This document shows positions 27,460 through 36,585 of a stretch of DNA of 64,000 nucleotides, one piece after another. A program made the position numbers and the translations under genes. The stretch lies in contig JBCCRM010000020.1 in the NCBI GenBank assembly GCA_039513195.1, positions 24,075-88,074 on the forward strand, in the 5' to 3' direction. Under the pieces are notes generated by a model. The model saw only the letters and a list, made by a program, of their open reading frames with translations. It did no database searches and had not been told where the DNA came from. How positions within the stretch are numbered: the stretch's first letter is position 1; every line of letters begins with the position of its first letter. This DNA is from Thermohalobaculum sp039513195 (GTDB taxonomy: Bacteria > Pseudomonadota > Alphaproteobacteria > Rhodobacterales > Rhodobacteraceae).

Positions 27460-29007
27460 TCAGGGCTCCCCGGTGCCGATTTCCTCGCGCCGTTTGGCGA
27501 TGTAGGCGTCTAAGGCCTCCCGCCGCTCCGGCGCCATTGGCGGTTTGCGGTACTCTTTGAGGGCCTGCTGCCAGACCGCCGTCGCCCGCTCCTCCGCCGT
27601 CTTCGCCCCCGCGATCTGCCAGTTCTCGTGGTTCTGCCAGTCCGACAGGATCGGCTGGTAGAACGCGGTCTCGTAGCGCTCCAGCGTATGCGGCTCACCG
27701 AAGAAGTGCCCACCGGGCGGGACCCCACGGATCGCCTCGAATCCCAGTTCCGCCGCATCGATCTTAGGGGCGTCGAGGAAGGCGATCATGTGCTGGATCA
27801 TCTCGACATCCAAAACCAGCTTCTCATAGCTCGCGGTCAGCCCGCCCTCCAACCAGCCGGCGGCGTGGTAGATCAGATTGCCATGGCCCATCACCGCGCC
27901 CCAGAGGGCCATCTGCGTCTCCCACACCGCTTGGGTGTCGGCGGTGTTCGAGGCATTGGTCGGCGAACAGCGATAGGGCAGGCCATAACGCCGCGCCAGC
28001 TGACCTGAGATCACGTTCGCCTTCGCGTTTTCCGGGGTGCCGAAGGCGGGCGCCCCGGTCCGCATATCCACATTCGAAGTGTAGGAGCCATAGATCACCG
28101 GCGCCCCGGGATTGACGAGCTGGGTGAAGACAACCCCGAAAAGCGCCTCGGCATTTTGCTGCGCAAGCCCAGCCGCCAGAGTGACCGGCGTCATCGCCCC
28201 CATCAGCGTGAAAGGGGTTACGCAGACCGCCTGACCGTACTCGGCCATGACCATCAACCCCTCGGCCATCGCATCGTCGATCTTGCGGGGGCTGTTGACC
28301 GAGATGATCGTGAGAATGCCCGGGTCGCCGCGCATTTCCTCGGCAGTCATCCCGCGGGAGAGCGCCATCATCGTGATCGCATCCAGCGCCCTACCCCGCC
28401 CGATGGCGAGCGCATGGAAGGTCATATCGGACAGCTTTAGATTGGCGTCATAGGTGTCGAGATGGCGGGTGTTGGCGGGCATATCGACCGGCGCGACCAC
28501 CTGGTTGCCGATCAAGTGGATGACGTTGAACACCTGCGCGAGGCGGATCAAGTCGCAATAGTCGGCGTGGTTCCCAGCGCGCCGACCCCGCACCCGATCA
28601 TGAACATTCGGAGGCCCTGCGACGAGGCCGAAAGCCATTTGATTACCCCCCAGGGTAACCGCCCGCCCGGGGTTGCGGGGGGTCACGGTGACCAGGCTTG
28701 GCGCGGTGGCGAGGGCGCGGTCCACCAGCTCCCGCCCGATGCGGACGATGCCGGTCGCTTGGTCGACCTCCGCCCCCGCGTTGGCGAAGAGCGCCTGCGC
28801 CCTGGAGTTGGAAAGCTCGATGCCGATCTCGACCAGGATGCGGAGAGAGGTTTCGTGGATCGCCTCCAACGCATCCTCGCTGAGCATCGCGAGCGGCGGA
28901 TAGGGGTTCACCACTGTTTGCCAGGGCGGCTGCGCCAGCCCCGCCGCAGCGGCAGTCTTCCGACCCGCCTTTCGCCCGCTGCGTGTCCTGGCCGGGCGCT
29001 CTTTCAT
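27460..29007 (-). CDS. Trimethylamine methyltransferase (MttB) superfamily protein, non-pyrrolysine
   Basis: 515-aa protein of the MttB/MtgB superfamily. Seen are LSEDALEAIHETSLRILVEIGIELSN, RNPGRAVTLGGNQMAFGLVAGPPNVHD, GYxxN-type segments around YGSYTSNVDMRTGAPAFGTPENAK and PYRCSPTNASNTADTQAVWE. The frame runs through without an in-frame TAG, so it does not use pyrrolysine. Such proteins demethylate quaternary amines (glycine betaine, proline betaine, carnitine) to a corrinoid protein in known cases. I place the start at ATG 29007 with GAGGG upstream, giving a Lys/Arg-rich N-terminus; an earlier start would add ~39 unrelated residues. No corrinoid protein or corrinoid methyltransferase is nearby, so its methyl acceptor is unclear. 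Confidence 0.9.
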   Translation of the reverse strand: MKERPARTRSGRKAGRKTAAAAGLAQPPWQTVVNPYPPLAMLSEDALEAIHETSLRILVEIGIELSNSRAQALFANAGAEVDQATGIVRIGRELVDRALATAPSLVTVTPRNPGRAVTLGGNQMAFGLVAGPPNVHDRVRGRRAGNHADYCDLIRLAQVFNVIHLIGNQVVAPVDMPANTRHLDTYDANLKLSDMTFHALAIGRGRALDAITMMALSRGMTAEEMRGDPGILTIISVNSPRKIDDAMAEGLMVMAEYGQAVCVTPFTLMGAMTPVTLAAGLAQQNAEALFGVVFTQLVNPGAPVIYGSYTSNVDMRTGAPAFGTPENAKANVISGQLARRYGLPYRCSPTNASNTADTQAVWETQMALWGAVMGHGNLIYHAAGWLEGGLTASYEKLVLDVEMIQHMIAFLDAPKIDAAELGFEAIRGVPPGGHFFGEPHTLERYETAFYQPILSDWQNHENWQIAGAKTAEERATAVWQQALKEYRKPPMAPERREALDAYIAKRREEIGTGEP

Positions 29008-29056
29008 GCCCCGCCCTCGGCTGGGGTCCCGGCGTCGCCGCCAGGACCCGTATGCG

Positions 29057-30601
29057 TCAGCCGAACCACCAGCGTTCCGCCCATTTCTCGCCATCCAAAT
29101 CCCAGTTCGATGCCATCGGCCCATGCTTCACCTTGGGGCTGTGGGCGAAAACATAGGACGCAAACATCGGCACGATGGTCCCGCCATCATTGGCACAGAG
29201 ATCCTGCATCTCGAAATACATCTCCCGGCGCTTGGCGGTGTCGAGCTCCGCCCGTGCCTGCAAAAGCAGGCTGTTGAACCGCTCGTTGGCCCAGAAGGTA
29301 TCATTCCACGGCACCCCCTCGGCATAGGCAGAGGTGAACATCGCATCCTCGGTCGGCCGGCCCGACCAATAGACCGCGGTAAACGGCTTTTTCAGCCAGA
29401 CATTCGACCAGTAACCATCATTCGGCTCCCGCACGACATTGAGCGCAATGCCTGCGGCCCGCGCGCTTTCGGCGTAGAGCACCCCCGCATCGACCGCGCC
29501 CTGAAACGCCGCATCGGCGACCGAGAGGTCCACCGTCACGCTGTCGAGCCCCGCCTCCTTCAGGAAAAACTTCGCCTTGTCGGGGTCATAGGCCTTCTGC
29601 TCCATCGCGTCGTTGAAGAACCGCTGGCCGCGGCCGATGGGGTGATCGTTGCCGACGACCCCGTATCCTTTCAGGATTTTGTCGACCAGCTCCTGCCGAT
29701 TGATCCCATATTTCAGCGCCTGGCGGACATTGTTGTCGCTATAAGGATCGGCGGTGACATGCATTGCAAAGGTGTAGTGCTGGTTCCCGGCCACCTCCTG
29801 CAGCTCGACATTGGGGCTGCGCGCGACGCGGGCTGCGATCTGCACGGGCACCCGGTCGATTGCGTCGACCTCGCCGGTCACCAGCGCATTAGTGCGGGCG
29901 GTCGGGTCGATGATCGAGAGCATTTCGATCGAGTCGAACCAGGCGCGGTCGGATTTGAAGTAGCTCTCGTTGCGGACATAGGTGGCCTTCACGCCGGGCT
30001 CGAAGCTCTCGATCTTATAGGGGCCGGTGCCGACCCCGCCCTCCCACTCCGCGCTGCCATCGGGCTTCGCGGGGACGATGATCAGATGGTAATCCGCCAT
30101 TGAATAGGGGAAATCGGCATCGCCGGCCGCAAGCCGAAAGACAACCGTGGTGTCGTCGGGCGCCTCGATCGCGGTGATCGGCGCGACAATCGGGGCCGCA
30201 GCAGACGTGTTTCCCTCTCCCCGGTGGTGGTTGATCGAAGCGACCACATCGGCCGAGGTCACGCTGCGCCCGTCATGGAAGGTGACGCCTCTCCGCAGGG
30301 TGAATGTCCAGGTGGCGGCATCGGCCGAGGCCTCCCAGCTTTCCGCCACCTCAGGCCCGATAGAGCTGTCCTGCCGCACTTCGGTCAGCAGATTGCCCTG
30401 CATGAAGGAATGGGCGGACATAAAGCCGTTGGAGTATTTGCCTGGGTCCAGCGTATCAGTGGTCGAGCCATGAGCCTTGCCGATGCGGAAATGGCCGCCG
30501 CGCTGCGGCTCGGCGGCCCGGGCCGGTAGCCCCAAGGTGCCGGCGATGCCCGCGGCCATGCCAAGCTTCAGGGCGCTGCGTCGTGTTGGTTTGTAAGTCA
30601 T
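29057..30601 (-). CDS. ABC-type solute-binding protein, family 5 (peptide/opine/nickel), Tat-exported
   Basis: 514-aa periplasmic binding protein. The N-terminus MTYKPTRRSALKLGMAAGIAGTLG has the twin-arginine motif and hydrophobic stretch of a Tat signal. The mature part carries SBP_bac_5 features: SWEASADAATWTFTLRRGVTFHDGRSVTSADVV, MSIIDPTAR-type and DPYSDNNVRQALKYGINRQELV. GGGAG is 8 nt from ATG 30601, preferred over the closer ATG at 30607. It lies inside the seven-gene operon between the racemase-like gene and the mttB-like gene. No ABC permease or ATPase is encoded in the window, so it must borrow a transporter or act differently. Confidence 0.9.
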   Translation of the reverse strand: MTYKPTRRSALKLGMAAGIAGTLGLPARAAEPQRGGHFRIGKAHGSTTDTLDPGKYSNGFMSAHSFMQGNLLTEVRQDSSIGPEVAESWEASADAATWTFTLRRGVTFHDGRSVTSADVVASINHHRGEGNTSAAAPIVAPITAIEAPDDTTVVFRLAAGDADFPYSMADYHLIIVPAKPDGSAEWEGGVGTGPYKIESFEPGVKATYVRNESYFKSDRAWFDSIEMLSIIDPTARTNALVTGEVDAIDRVPVQIAARVARSPNVELQEVAGNQHYTFAMHVTADPYSDNNVRQALKYGINRQELVDKILKGYGVVGNDHPIGRGQRFFNDAMEQKAYDPDKAKFFLKEAGLDSVTVDLSVADAAFQGAVDAGVLYAESARAAGIALNVVREPNDGYWSNVWLKKPFTAVYWSGRPTEDAMFTSAYAEGVPWNDTFWANERFNSLLLQARAELDTAKRREMYFEMQDLCANDGGTIVPMFASYVFAHSPKVKHGPMASNWDLDGEKWAERWWFG

Positions 30602-30629
30602 CTGCATATCTCCCTGTTTTGACGTGTCT

Positions 30630-31379
30630 TTAGGCGGCAGTCGCAGTCTGAAAAAGGCGCCCGCATCGCACGACATCGGGCGAAAGGCCGAGATGCGGCA
30701 GGGCTGCATGCATCAGCGCTTGGTTTGAGGTGACGACAGGCAGACCGGTCGCGGCCTCCAGCCTTTCGACCGCTTCGACCGCGCGCATATCGGTGCAGGA
30801 AAGAACCAACGCCTCCGCCCTACGGTTGCTGGCGCGCAGCCCGAGGGCCAACACCTCCTCCGGCGTCAAGGCGCCTTGGTCGTGGTTTCCGAGGGGAGTC
30901 GCCACCTCGGCGCGCGCGACGGTCTTGACCCCAAATGCAGCCAGGAAGGCGATGGCCCGGTCATTCAGCTCCGGCACATAGGGCGAGGCGAATCCGATGC
31001 GCCGGGCGCCGATTGCGGCCAGCGCTGACAGCAAAGCTCCGGCCGCTGTGATCACGGGCGCCCCGGCAGTGGCGGCTGCCTGTTCGCGGAGCATTCGGTC
31101 GAAGGCCGCCCCGTGGGCGAGCGTCGCGGAGGTGCAGCCGTAAAGGATGACATCCGGCCTGACGCCCGCGATCAGGCGCAGTGGCTCCTCGATCTCGGCG
31201 CGGCCGAGACCGGCCATCTGCCCGGCATCCGGGATCGCATCGAGATCGTACCCGCCAAGGCGCGTGGCGTGGATCGAGACGCCCATGGGCGCCAACGAGG
31301 CCAAATCGGGCTCCAGATTGGTGTTGGTATAAGGAACCAGGACGCCGATCCGGCCAAGGCCGCGGGACGGAGCAGTCAT
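30630..31379 (-). CDS. Maleate isomerase / arylmalonate decarboxylase-like (Asp/Glu racemase superfamily)
   Basis: 249 aa. N-terminus GRIGVLVPYTNTNLEPDL is the maleate cis-trans isomerase/AMDase type. The two catalytic cysteines are visible in ILYGCTSATLAHG and VLSCTDMRAVEAVE, each at the expected place in one of the two pseudo-symmetric lobes. Superfamily members isomerise maleate, decarboxylate arylmalonates or racemise aspartate, glutamate or hydantoins using one or two Cys. Next to hydantoinases A and B a hydantoin racemase-like role is attractive, but the N-terminal motif is closer to maleate isomerase. It overlaps the stop of the aminotransferase by 4 nt. Confidence 0.85.
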   Translation of the reverse strand: MTAPSRGLGRIGVLVPYTNTNLEPDLASLAPMGVSIHATRLGGYDLDAIPDAGQMAGLGRAEIEEPLRLIAGVRPDVILYGCTSATLAHGAAFDRMLREQAAATAGAPVITAAGALLSALAAIGARRIGFASPYVPELNDRAIAFLAAFGVKTVARAEVATPLGNHDQGALTPEEVLALGLRASNRRAEALVLSCTDMRAVEAVERLEAATGLPVVTSNQALMHAALPHLGLSPDVVRCGRLFQTATAA

Positions 31380-32458
31380 GGCTGCATCTCCTCTTGGAGG
31401 GCGGCTGTCAGGATCCCCAGGGCGCGGTCCATGGCGCCGCCTTCGGCGATTGTTGCTCGCAACGCCGTTGGCAGGCCATAGCCCGCCATGCCCCGCATCA
31501 GGAGGCCCTGCGCGCGGAGGGCTGCATCGGCCCGTGCCGCGCGGTCCAGGTCGCCGAAATCGAGCAGGGCGAAATTCGTCCGGCTCTCCGGCACAGTCAG
31601 CCCGAGCGCACGGGCAGAGGCGGAGAATGGGTCGCGCAGGCGGGCGGTCTGAGCCACCGTCTCGCGCATGTAGGCCTGGTCGCGCATAGCCGCCGCAGCC
31701 GCCGCCTGCGCGGAGCCGGAGACCGAGTTAGGGTTGAGCACTTTGCGTAGCGTCCGGGCGACCTTCGCCGGGAAGAGGCCCCATCCGGCCCGCATGCCGG
31801 CAAGCCCATAGGCCTTCGAGAAAGTGCGCAGGACCACCGTGTCCCCCCGCTCGATCAGTTGCCAGAGGGGCGCCGTGTCGGCAAACTCTCCATAGGCTTC
31901 GTCGATCACCAGCAGCACATCCCCTGGCAGCCCGTCGCGCAGGCGGATCAGTTCGGATACCGCCAGCACCGTCCCGGTCGGGTTTCCGGGATTGGCGACC
32001 CAGACCACCCGCGTCTGCGGCCGGACCGCCGCGAGCAGCGCGTCGACATCGACCCTGAGATCGGTCTCCGGCGCTAGATCCGTCTCCGCTCCCGCCAGGG
32101 CAGTCGCGGTTCGGAAGAACAGATAGCCATGCGCGCTGGTCAGCGCCCGGTCGCCAGGACAAAGATAGGCCTGTGCAAGCGCTCCGATCAGCTCCATCGA
32201 CCCGGCCCCGCAAAGGATCCCCGCCGGGTCGAACCCATGCACCTCCGCAATCGCGTTGCGTAGGCTCAACCAATCCGGATCTGGGTAGAGCGTACCTTCG
32301 GTCAGCGCCCTTGCCGCTGCTTCGACCGCGAGGGGGCTTGGTGGACGCAGGCTCTCGTTTTGGGCGAGCGAAACCGTCGGCGGACCCAAGCCGCTTGAGA
32401 GGTCCGCCAGGGCATAGGGCGCCAGCGCAGCAATCTTTGCGACCGGTCGGGGGCTCAT
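31376..32458 (-). CDS. HisC-like PLP-dependent aminotransferase
   Basis: 360-aa fold-type I aminotransferase of the histidinol-phosphate aminotransferase subfamily. Seen are SLAQNESLRPPSPLAVEA, YPDPDWLSLRNAIAEV, CGAGSMELIGALAQAYL, NPGNPTGTVL, VIDEAYGEFAD and the PLP lysine in FSKAYGLAGMRAGW near residue 215. Histidine biosynthesis genes are absent here. Its tight coupling (ATGA overlaps on both sides) to hydantoinase B and the racemase-like gene points to a catabolic transamination of the ring-opened product. Amino donor and substrate cannot be deduced. Confidence 0.9.
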   Translation of the reverse strand: MSPRPVAKIAALAPYALADLSSGLGPPTVSLAQNESLRPPSPLAVEAAARALTEGTLYPDPDWLSLRNAIAEVHGFDPAGILCGAGSMELIGALAQAYLCPGDRALTSAHGYLFFRTATALAGAETDLAPETDLRVDVDALLAAVRPQTRVVWVANPGNPTGTVLAVSELIRLRDGLPGDVLLVIDEAYGEFADTAPLWQLIERGDTVVLRTFSKAYGLAGMRAGWGLFPAKVARTLRKVLNPNSVSGSAQAAAAAAMRDQAYMRETVAQTARLRDPFSASARALGLTVPESRTNFALLDFGDLDRAARADAALRAQGLLMRGMAGYGLPTALRATIAEGGAMDRALGILTAALQEEMQP

Positions 32459-34110
32459 GCGGGCGCCTCCTCTTCCTGATCGAGACCGTAGATCGCCGCC
32501 CCGGCTACGGTCACAAACCCATTGGCTATGTCCTGTTGCAGGGCTTCGCGATCCCTCTCCTGCGGCGCCCCGAACCCGCCTCCGCCCGGGGTCTCGAAGA
32601 TCAACGTCTGGCCAGGCCCAACCGTCACCTCTCCCTTGCCGCGCAGATCCCGCCCACCGTCGAGCCGGAGGCGCCCGGGATCCCCCGGCAATCCGCCATC
32701 GCGGCCACGTGCGGGATTGTCGATCCGTTCGACCGAGAGGAACACGGTCAAGGCATCGCCAGAGGCAGCGGTTAGTTCGATCCGCTGGCCGAGACCGCCG
32801 CGCATCCGCCCTGGTCCGCCGCTGTTGGGGCGCAGCTCCCGCCGCCTGATCAGGATCGGGGCGACGCTCTCGCTGATCTCAACCTGGCTGCCCCAAACGC
32901 CGGAGGGATAGGCCGTGGCCGACAGCCCGTCGCGGCCGGGCCGCGCGCCGGTGCCACCGTTATGGGTGAGCTCGACCGCAAAGCCAGGGCGGCCGGCCAG
33001 CGCCACCTCTGCCGCGCTACGGATCGGCAGATCCCACATCGCCGAGGCCCCTTCCGCCGGAACCTGATCAGGCAGCGCCTGCGCCAAACAACCGAAGACG
33101 AGGTCGGGCGTCAGCTGACCCAGCGTGTGGCGCATTGCGACCGGCGCCGGAGGTTGGGCATTCAGGATGCACCCCACTGGTGCCCGCACGGTGAAGCAGG
33201 CCAAAGACCCGGCATTGTTCGGGATCTCCGGCCCCATTAGGCAGCGCAAGCCAAAGACCGCGTACGCCGCCGCATAGTTTACCGGCACATTGATGCCCCG
33301 GCGCGAGCAAGGAGAAGTGCCGGCGAAATCCAGATCCACCCCGTCCGGCCCGACCATCAGGGTCGCGGTGAGGGTGATTGGCGCCTCGTAGCCATCCACA
33401 GTCAGGCTGTTGCGGTAGGTGCCCGTAGGCACGGCGGCGATTGCCTGCAACGTGCCGCGGCGAGACGTCTCTAGGATGTGATCGGCCAGGGGCTCCAAGC
33501 TCTCCAGCCGGAACTCGGCCATCATCCCGCGCAGACGGGCCGCCCCGGTCTCGCAACAGGCGATCAGGGCGTAAATGTCCCCCTCGTTTGCAATCGGCTC
33601 CCGCGAGTTGGCCTTCACGATGTCGAGGAGGAGAGCGTTCACCTCCCCCGCCTCGACCAGCTTGCAGGGCGGGATCAGCAGCCCCTCGTCATAGATGTCC
33701 GATCCCTCCGGCCCCATGCCGCACCCACCGAGATCCACCAGATGCGAGGTGCAGGCGGTGAAGCCTACCACGGCGACCCCGTGAAAGACGGGCATCATCA
33801 GGAGGAAATCGTTGAGATGACCGGAGGCGAGCCACGGGTCATTGGTCATGTAGATGTCGCCGGGGCGCATCGCCTCGACCGGGAAGCGGGCCAGCAGATG
33901 GCCGACCGCCGCCGCCATGGTGTTGATATGTCCGGGCGTGCCTGTCACTGCCTGCGCGAGCATCCGCCCCTGGCGATCGAAGATGCCGGCAGAGATGTCG
34001 CCGCATTCCCGCACCATCGGGCTGAAGGCCGCGCGGATCAGCGCTTGCGCCTGCTCCTCGACCACGGCGAGGAGGCGGTTCCACATCACCTGCAGGCGGG
34101 TCGGGGTCAT
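32455..34110 (-). CDS. Hydantoinase B / oxoprolinase family subunit
   Basis: 551-aa HyuB-type subunit. Family features: MWNRLLAVVEEQAQALIRAAFSPMVRECGDISAGIFD, GTPGHINTMAAAVGHLL, YMTNDPWLASGHLNDFLLM, VDLGGCGMGPEGSDIYDEGL, RGINVPVNYAAAYAVFGLRC and GGGGFGAPQERD. With HyuA it forms an ATP-dependent amidohydrolase opening a five-membered cyclic amide (N-methylhydantoin, 5-oxoproline, or caprolactam-like in relatives), or an acetone carboxylase-like carboxylase. It has 4-nt overlaps with both neighbours, indicating strict co-translation. Confidence 0.93.
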   Translation of the reverse strand: MTPTRLQVMWNRLLAVVEEQAQALIRAAFSPMVRECGDISAGIFDRQGRMLAQAVTGTPGHINTMAAAVGHLLARFPVEAMRPGDIYMTNDPWLASGHLNDFLLMMPVFHGVAVVGFTACTSHLVDLGGCGMGPEGSDIYDEGLLIPPCKLVEAGEVNALLLDIVKANSREPIANEGDIYALIACCETGAARLRGMMAEFRLESLEPLADHILETSRRGTLQAIAAVPTGTYRNSLTVDGYEAPITLTATLMVGPDGVDLDFAGTSPCSRRGINVPVNYAAAYAVFGLRCLMGPEIPNNAGSLACFTVRAPVGCILNAQPPAPVAMRHTLGQLTPDLVFGCLAQALPDQVPAEGASAMWDLPIRSAAEVALAGRPGFAVELTHNGGTGARPGRDGLSATAYPSGVWGSQVEISESVAPILIRRRELRPNSGGPGRMRGGLGQRIELTAASGDALTVFLSVERIDNPARGRDGGLPGDPGRLRLDGGRDLRGKGEVTVGPGQTLIFETPGGGGFGAPQERDREALQQDIANGFVTVAGAAIYGLDQEEEAPA

Positions 34111-36200
34111 TCGGGCGCCTCCTCCTGGGTCAGGACCAGGTTCAGGGCGCCGTCGACGGTGGCGCGGAACCCTGCCGAAACCAGCGTCGTCGTCTGCGGC
34201 TCGGTAATCAGAGCGGGCCCCGAAAGGGCCGCCCCAGGCGCGAGCATTGCGCGGGAATAGACGGCGGCTTCCAGCAGCGCGCCGGTCTCGTCACAGGCGA
34301 TCTGGCGTGTCCCTTGTGGTGTCGCCTGACGCTCTGCCGAGGGTGCGGGCAGCGGATCGGTTGGCGCCGGCCTGGTGGAGACTGAGACGCCCCAATTAAG
34401 GATCTCGATCACCATGCCCGGCACGCTGCGTTGGAACAGGGTGCGGTAGGCGGCCTCGAAAGACGCGGTCAAGTGGTCGGTGTCGGCCGACTGCAACGGG
34501 CGATCCGGCAAGTCGATCTCGATCTCGTGTCCCTGACCGCGATAGCGCATGAAGGCCATCCGACGGGTCTGTCGTGCCTCGCCCGGCGCGCCGGCGCGGA
34601 CCACTGCCGTAGCCTCCGTCAGCATCGCGTCGAACAGCGCGTTGATCCCGTCGCAGTCGAACCGGTCGAGGGTCGTATAGCGGCTGCGCACCAGTTCGAA
34701 GGAGACCGGCGCGCCGAGGAAGCCAACCGCCGAGCCGACACCCGGATCGGGCGGCACCAAGATGCGCCCCACCCCGGCCCGCCGTGCCACCCGGGTTGCG
34801 TGGAGCGGTCCATTGCCGCCAAAGGCGATCATCGTGCGCGCGCCTAGGTCCTTGCCCGATTCGACAGCATGCATGCGCCCGGCGCTGGCCATGTTCTCAT
34901 CGACGATGTCGCTGACGCCCTGGGCGGCATCGCGGGTCTCGAGCCCCAACGGCCGACCGACAGCAGCGTCTAGCGCGTGGGTGGCGGCGTAGGGGTCGAT
35001 GCGGAGACGCCCCTCGGCAAATCCCACGGGGTCGATATAGCCCAGCGCAATATCCGCGTCGGTCACCGTTGGGTCTTCGCCGCCCAGCCCGAACGCCGCG
35101 GGCCCTGGGCTGCTGCCAGCGCTCCTTGGGCCGACGGCCAGCCGCCCCAAACCATCAGTCGATGCAATGGAGCCGCCCCCGGCACCGATCTCGATCATCT
35201 CGACCACTGGGATCCTGACCGGCATACCGCTGCCTTTGATGAAACGCGCGGCGCGGGCGATCTCAAAGCTCCGGGCGGTCTGCGGCCTCGCCCCATCGAT
35301 CAGGCAGAGCTTGGCGGTGGTGCCACCCATATCAAAGGAGAGGACAGCGTCCAGTCCGGTCTGGTGCGCCAGCCGCGCGGCGAGGATGGCGCCCCCGGAG
35401 GGACCCGACTCGACCAAGCGGACCGGCAACCGCTGCGCAGTCTCTACAGTCGTCATGCCACCGCCAGAAGTCATCATCAGGATCGGGCATGCCAGCCCCT
35501 CAGCCGCGAAACGGGTTGAGAAGTCAGCGAGATAGGAGCCCATCAGCGGCTGGATATAGGCGTTCGCGACAGTGGTGCAGAGGCGGTCGAACTCCCGCGC
35601 CTCCGGGCTGACTTCGGACGACAGCGAAACCGCAAGACCGGGACGCCGCGCCGCGATCAGATCGCGCAGGCGCCGCTCATGCGCGGGATTGGCGTAGGCG
35701 TGGAGGAGGCAGATCGCCAGCGCCTCCGCCCCTGAGCGATCGACGGCGTGGAGCAGCGGGTGGATTGCCCCTTCGTCGAGCGGCAGCAGCACCTGACCTT
35801 GCGCATTGACCCGCTCTGGCACTGTGAAGACACGGGCCCGCGGGACGATCAGGTCGGGCTTTTCGATCTGCAAATCGTATTGGGCGTAGCGCCGCTCATA
35901 GGCGATCTCCAGGATGTCGCGGAACCCTTCCGTCGTGATCGCGGCAACTATCGCGCCGCGCCGCTCGATCAGCGCATTGGTGGCAAGGGTCGTGCCGTGG
36001 ACGAGACCCGTGATCTCGCCGAAGCGGCGACCGAGTCTCTCCAGCACCGATCGCGTGCCCGCAAGCGCCCCCTCAGCCGGCGCCGCGGTGGTTGGCGTCT
36101 TTGCCGTCGCTATGATGCGGCCGCTGGCGTCAGCAGCGGCGATATCGGTGAAAGTGCCCCCAATATCCACCGCGATCCTGAGCGGCTGACCCTGCCCCAT
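34107..36200 (-). CDS. Hydantoinase A / oxoprolinase family ATPase subunit
   Basis: 697-aa HyuA-type ATPase and first gene of a seven-gene operon. The actin-like ATPase core shows IAVDIGGTFTDIAA at the N-terminus, GLVHGTTLATNALIERRGA, LSFDMGGTTAKLCLIDGA, MIEIGAGGGSIAS and AFGGNGPLHATRVAR. It would phosphorylate the cyclic amide carbonyl before hydrolysis by the HyuB partner. I choose ATG 36200; a TTG at 36209 is also in frame, and neither has a strong Shine-Dalgarno. The promoter should lie in the divergent spacer shared with the dioxygenase gene. Confidence 0.93.
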   Translation of the reverse strand: MGQGQPLRIAVDIGGTFTDIAAADASGRIIATAKTPTTAAPAEGALAGTRSVLERLGRRFGEITGLVHGTTLATNALIERRGAIVAAITTEGFRDILEIAYERRYAQYDLQIEKPDLIVPRARVFTVPERVNAQGQVLLPLDEGAIHPLLHAVDRSGAEALAICLLHAYANPAHERRLRDLIAARRPGLAVSLSSEVSPEAREFDRLCTTVANAYIQPLMGSYLADFSTRFAAEGLACPILMMTSGGGMTTVETAQRLPVRLVESGPSGGAILAARLAHQTGLDAVLSFDMGGTTAKLCLIDGARPQTARSFEIARAARFIKGSGMPVRIPVVEMIEIGAGGGSIASTDGLGRLAVGPRSAGSSPGPAAFGLGGEDPTVTDADIALGYIDPVGFAEGRLRIDPYAATHALDAAVGRPLGLETRDAAQGVSDIVDENMASAGRMHAVESGKDLGARTMIAFGGNGPLHATRVARRAGVGRILVPPDPGVGSAVGFLGAPVSFELVRSRYTTLDRFDCDGINALFDAMLTEATAVVRAGAPGEARQTRRMAFMRYRGQGHEIEIDLPDRPLQSADTDHLTASFEAAYRTLFQRSVPGMVIEILNWGVSVSTRPAPTDPLPAPSAERQATPQGTRQIACDETGALLEAAVYSRAMLAPGAALSGPALITEPQTTTLVSAGFRATVDGALNLVLTQEEAPE

Positions 36201-36209
36201 GGCTTGCAA

Positions 36210-36585
36210 TCCGTCTGAACTCGACGCTCGGCCGAGCGATCGTCACGGTGGTGTTTATCGGAGGGGGCACCGGTGGTGCCCGGCCCGCGTCGGGATCGAC
36301 ACCCGCTGAAGGGTCAACTCGCGACGAGATCGCAGCCGGTCGCGCGACGACCGCGCCGCCTGTCTTCGTTAATATGATGACGCCTTGACATGACTTGCAG
36401 CTGACGCCGCAGATCGGGTCGTGTCAAGCAAAGCCTCGCCGGCGCGTTGCCACGCGCGGCGCGCGCGCCCGACTGCCCAAATCCAGAGCAGGTTATCTGA
36501 GCGTCCGACCGAAACGGTAGCAGAGAAGCCATGGTCGCGGTGGCTCGATTCTGTCAGGCTATCCCCACCGAGACAGGAGGCTCGC
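36210..36585. other. Divergent spacer between the hydantoinase operon and the dioxygenase gene
   Basis: No gene. It must carry promoters for both directions. Visible are a perfect hairpin, GGGCACC pairing with GGTGCCC around GGT at 36265-36281, and an AT-richer patch at 36366-36390 containing TTAATATGATG and a TTGACA hexamer that has no convincing -10 partner on the plus strand. No regulator gene is adjacent, so any operator here would be recognised by a distant regulator. Confidence 0.4.

Noticed and set aside
27460..29007. Pyrrolysine-containing trimethylamine methyltransferase MttB
   Set aside because: The full-length frame contains no in-frame TAG that would encode pyrrolysine, so it is the non-Pyl branch.
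31376..32458. Histidine biosynthesis gene hisC
   Set aside because: The protein is HisC-like, but it is embedded in a catabolic operon by overlaps on both sides and no other his gene is nearby; a dedicated hisC should exist elsewhere.
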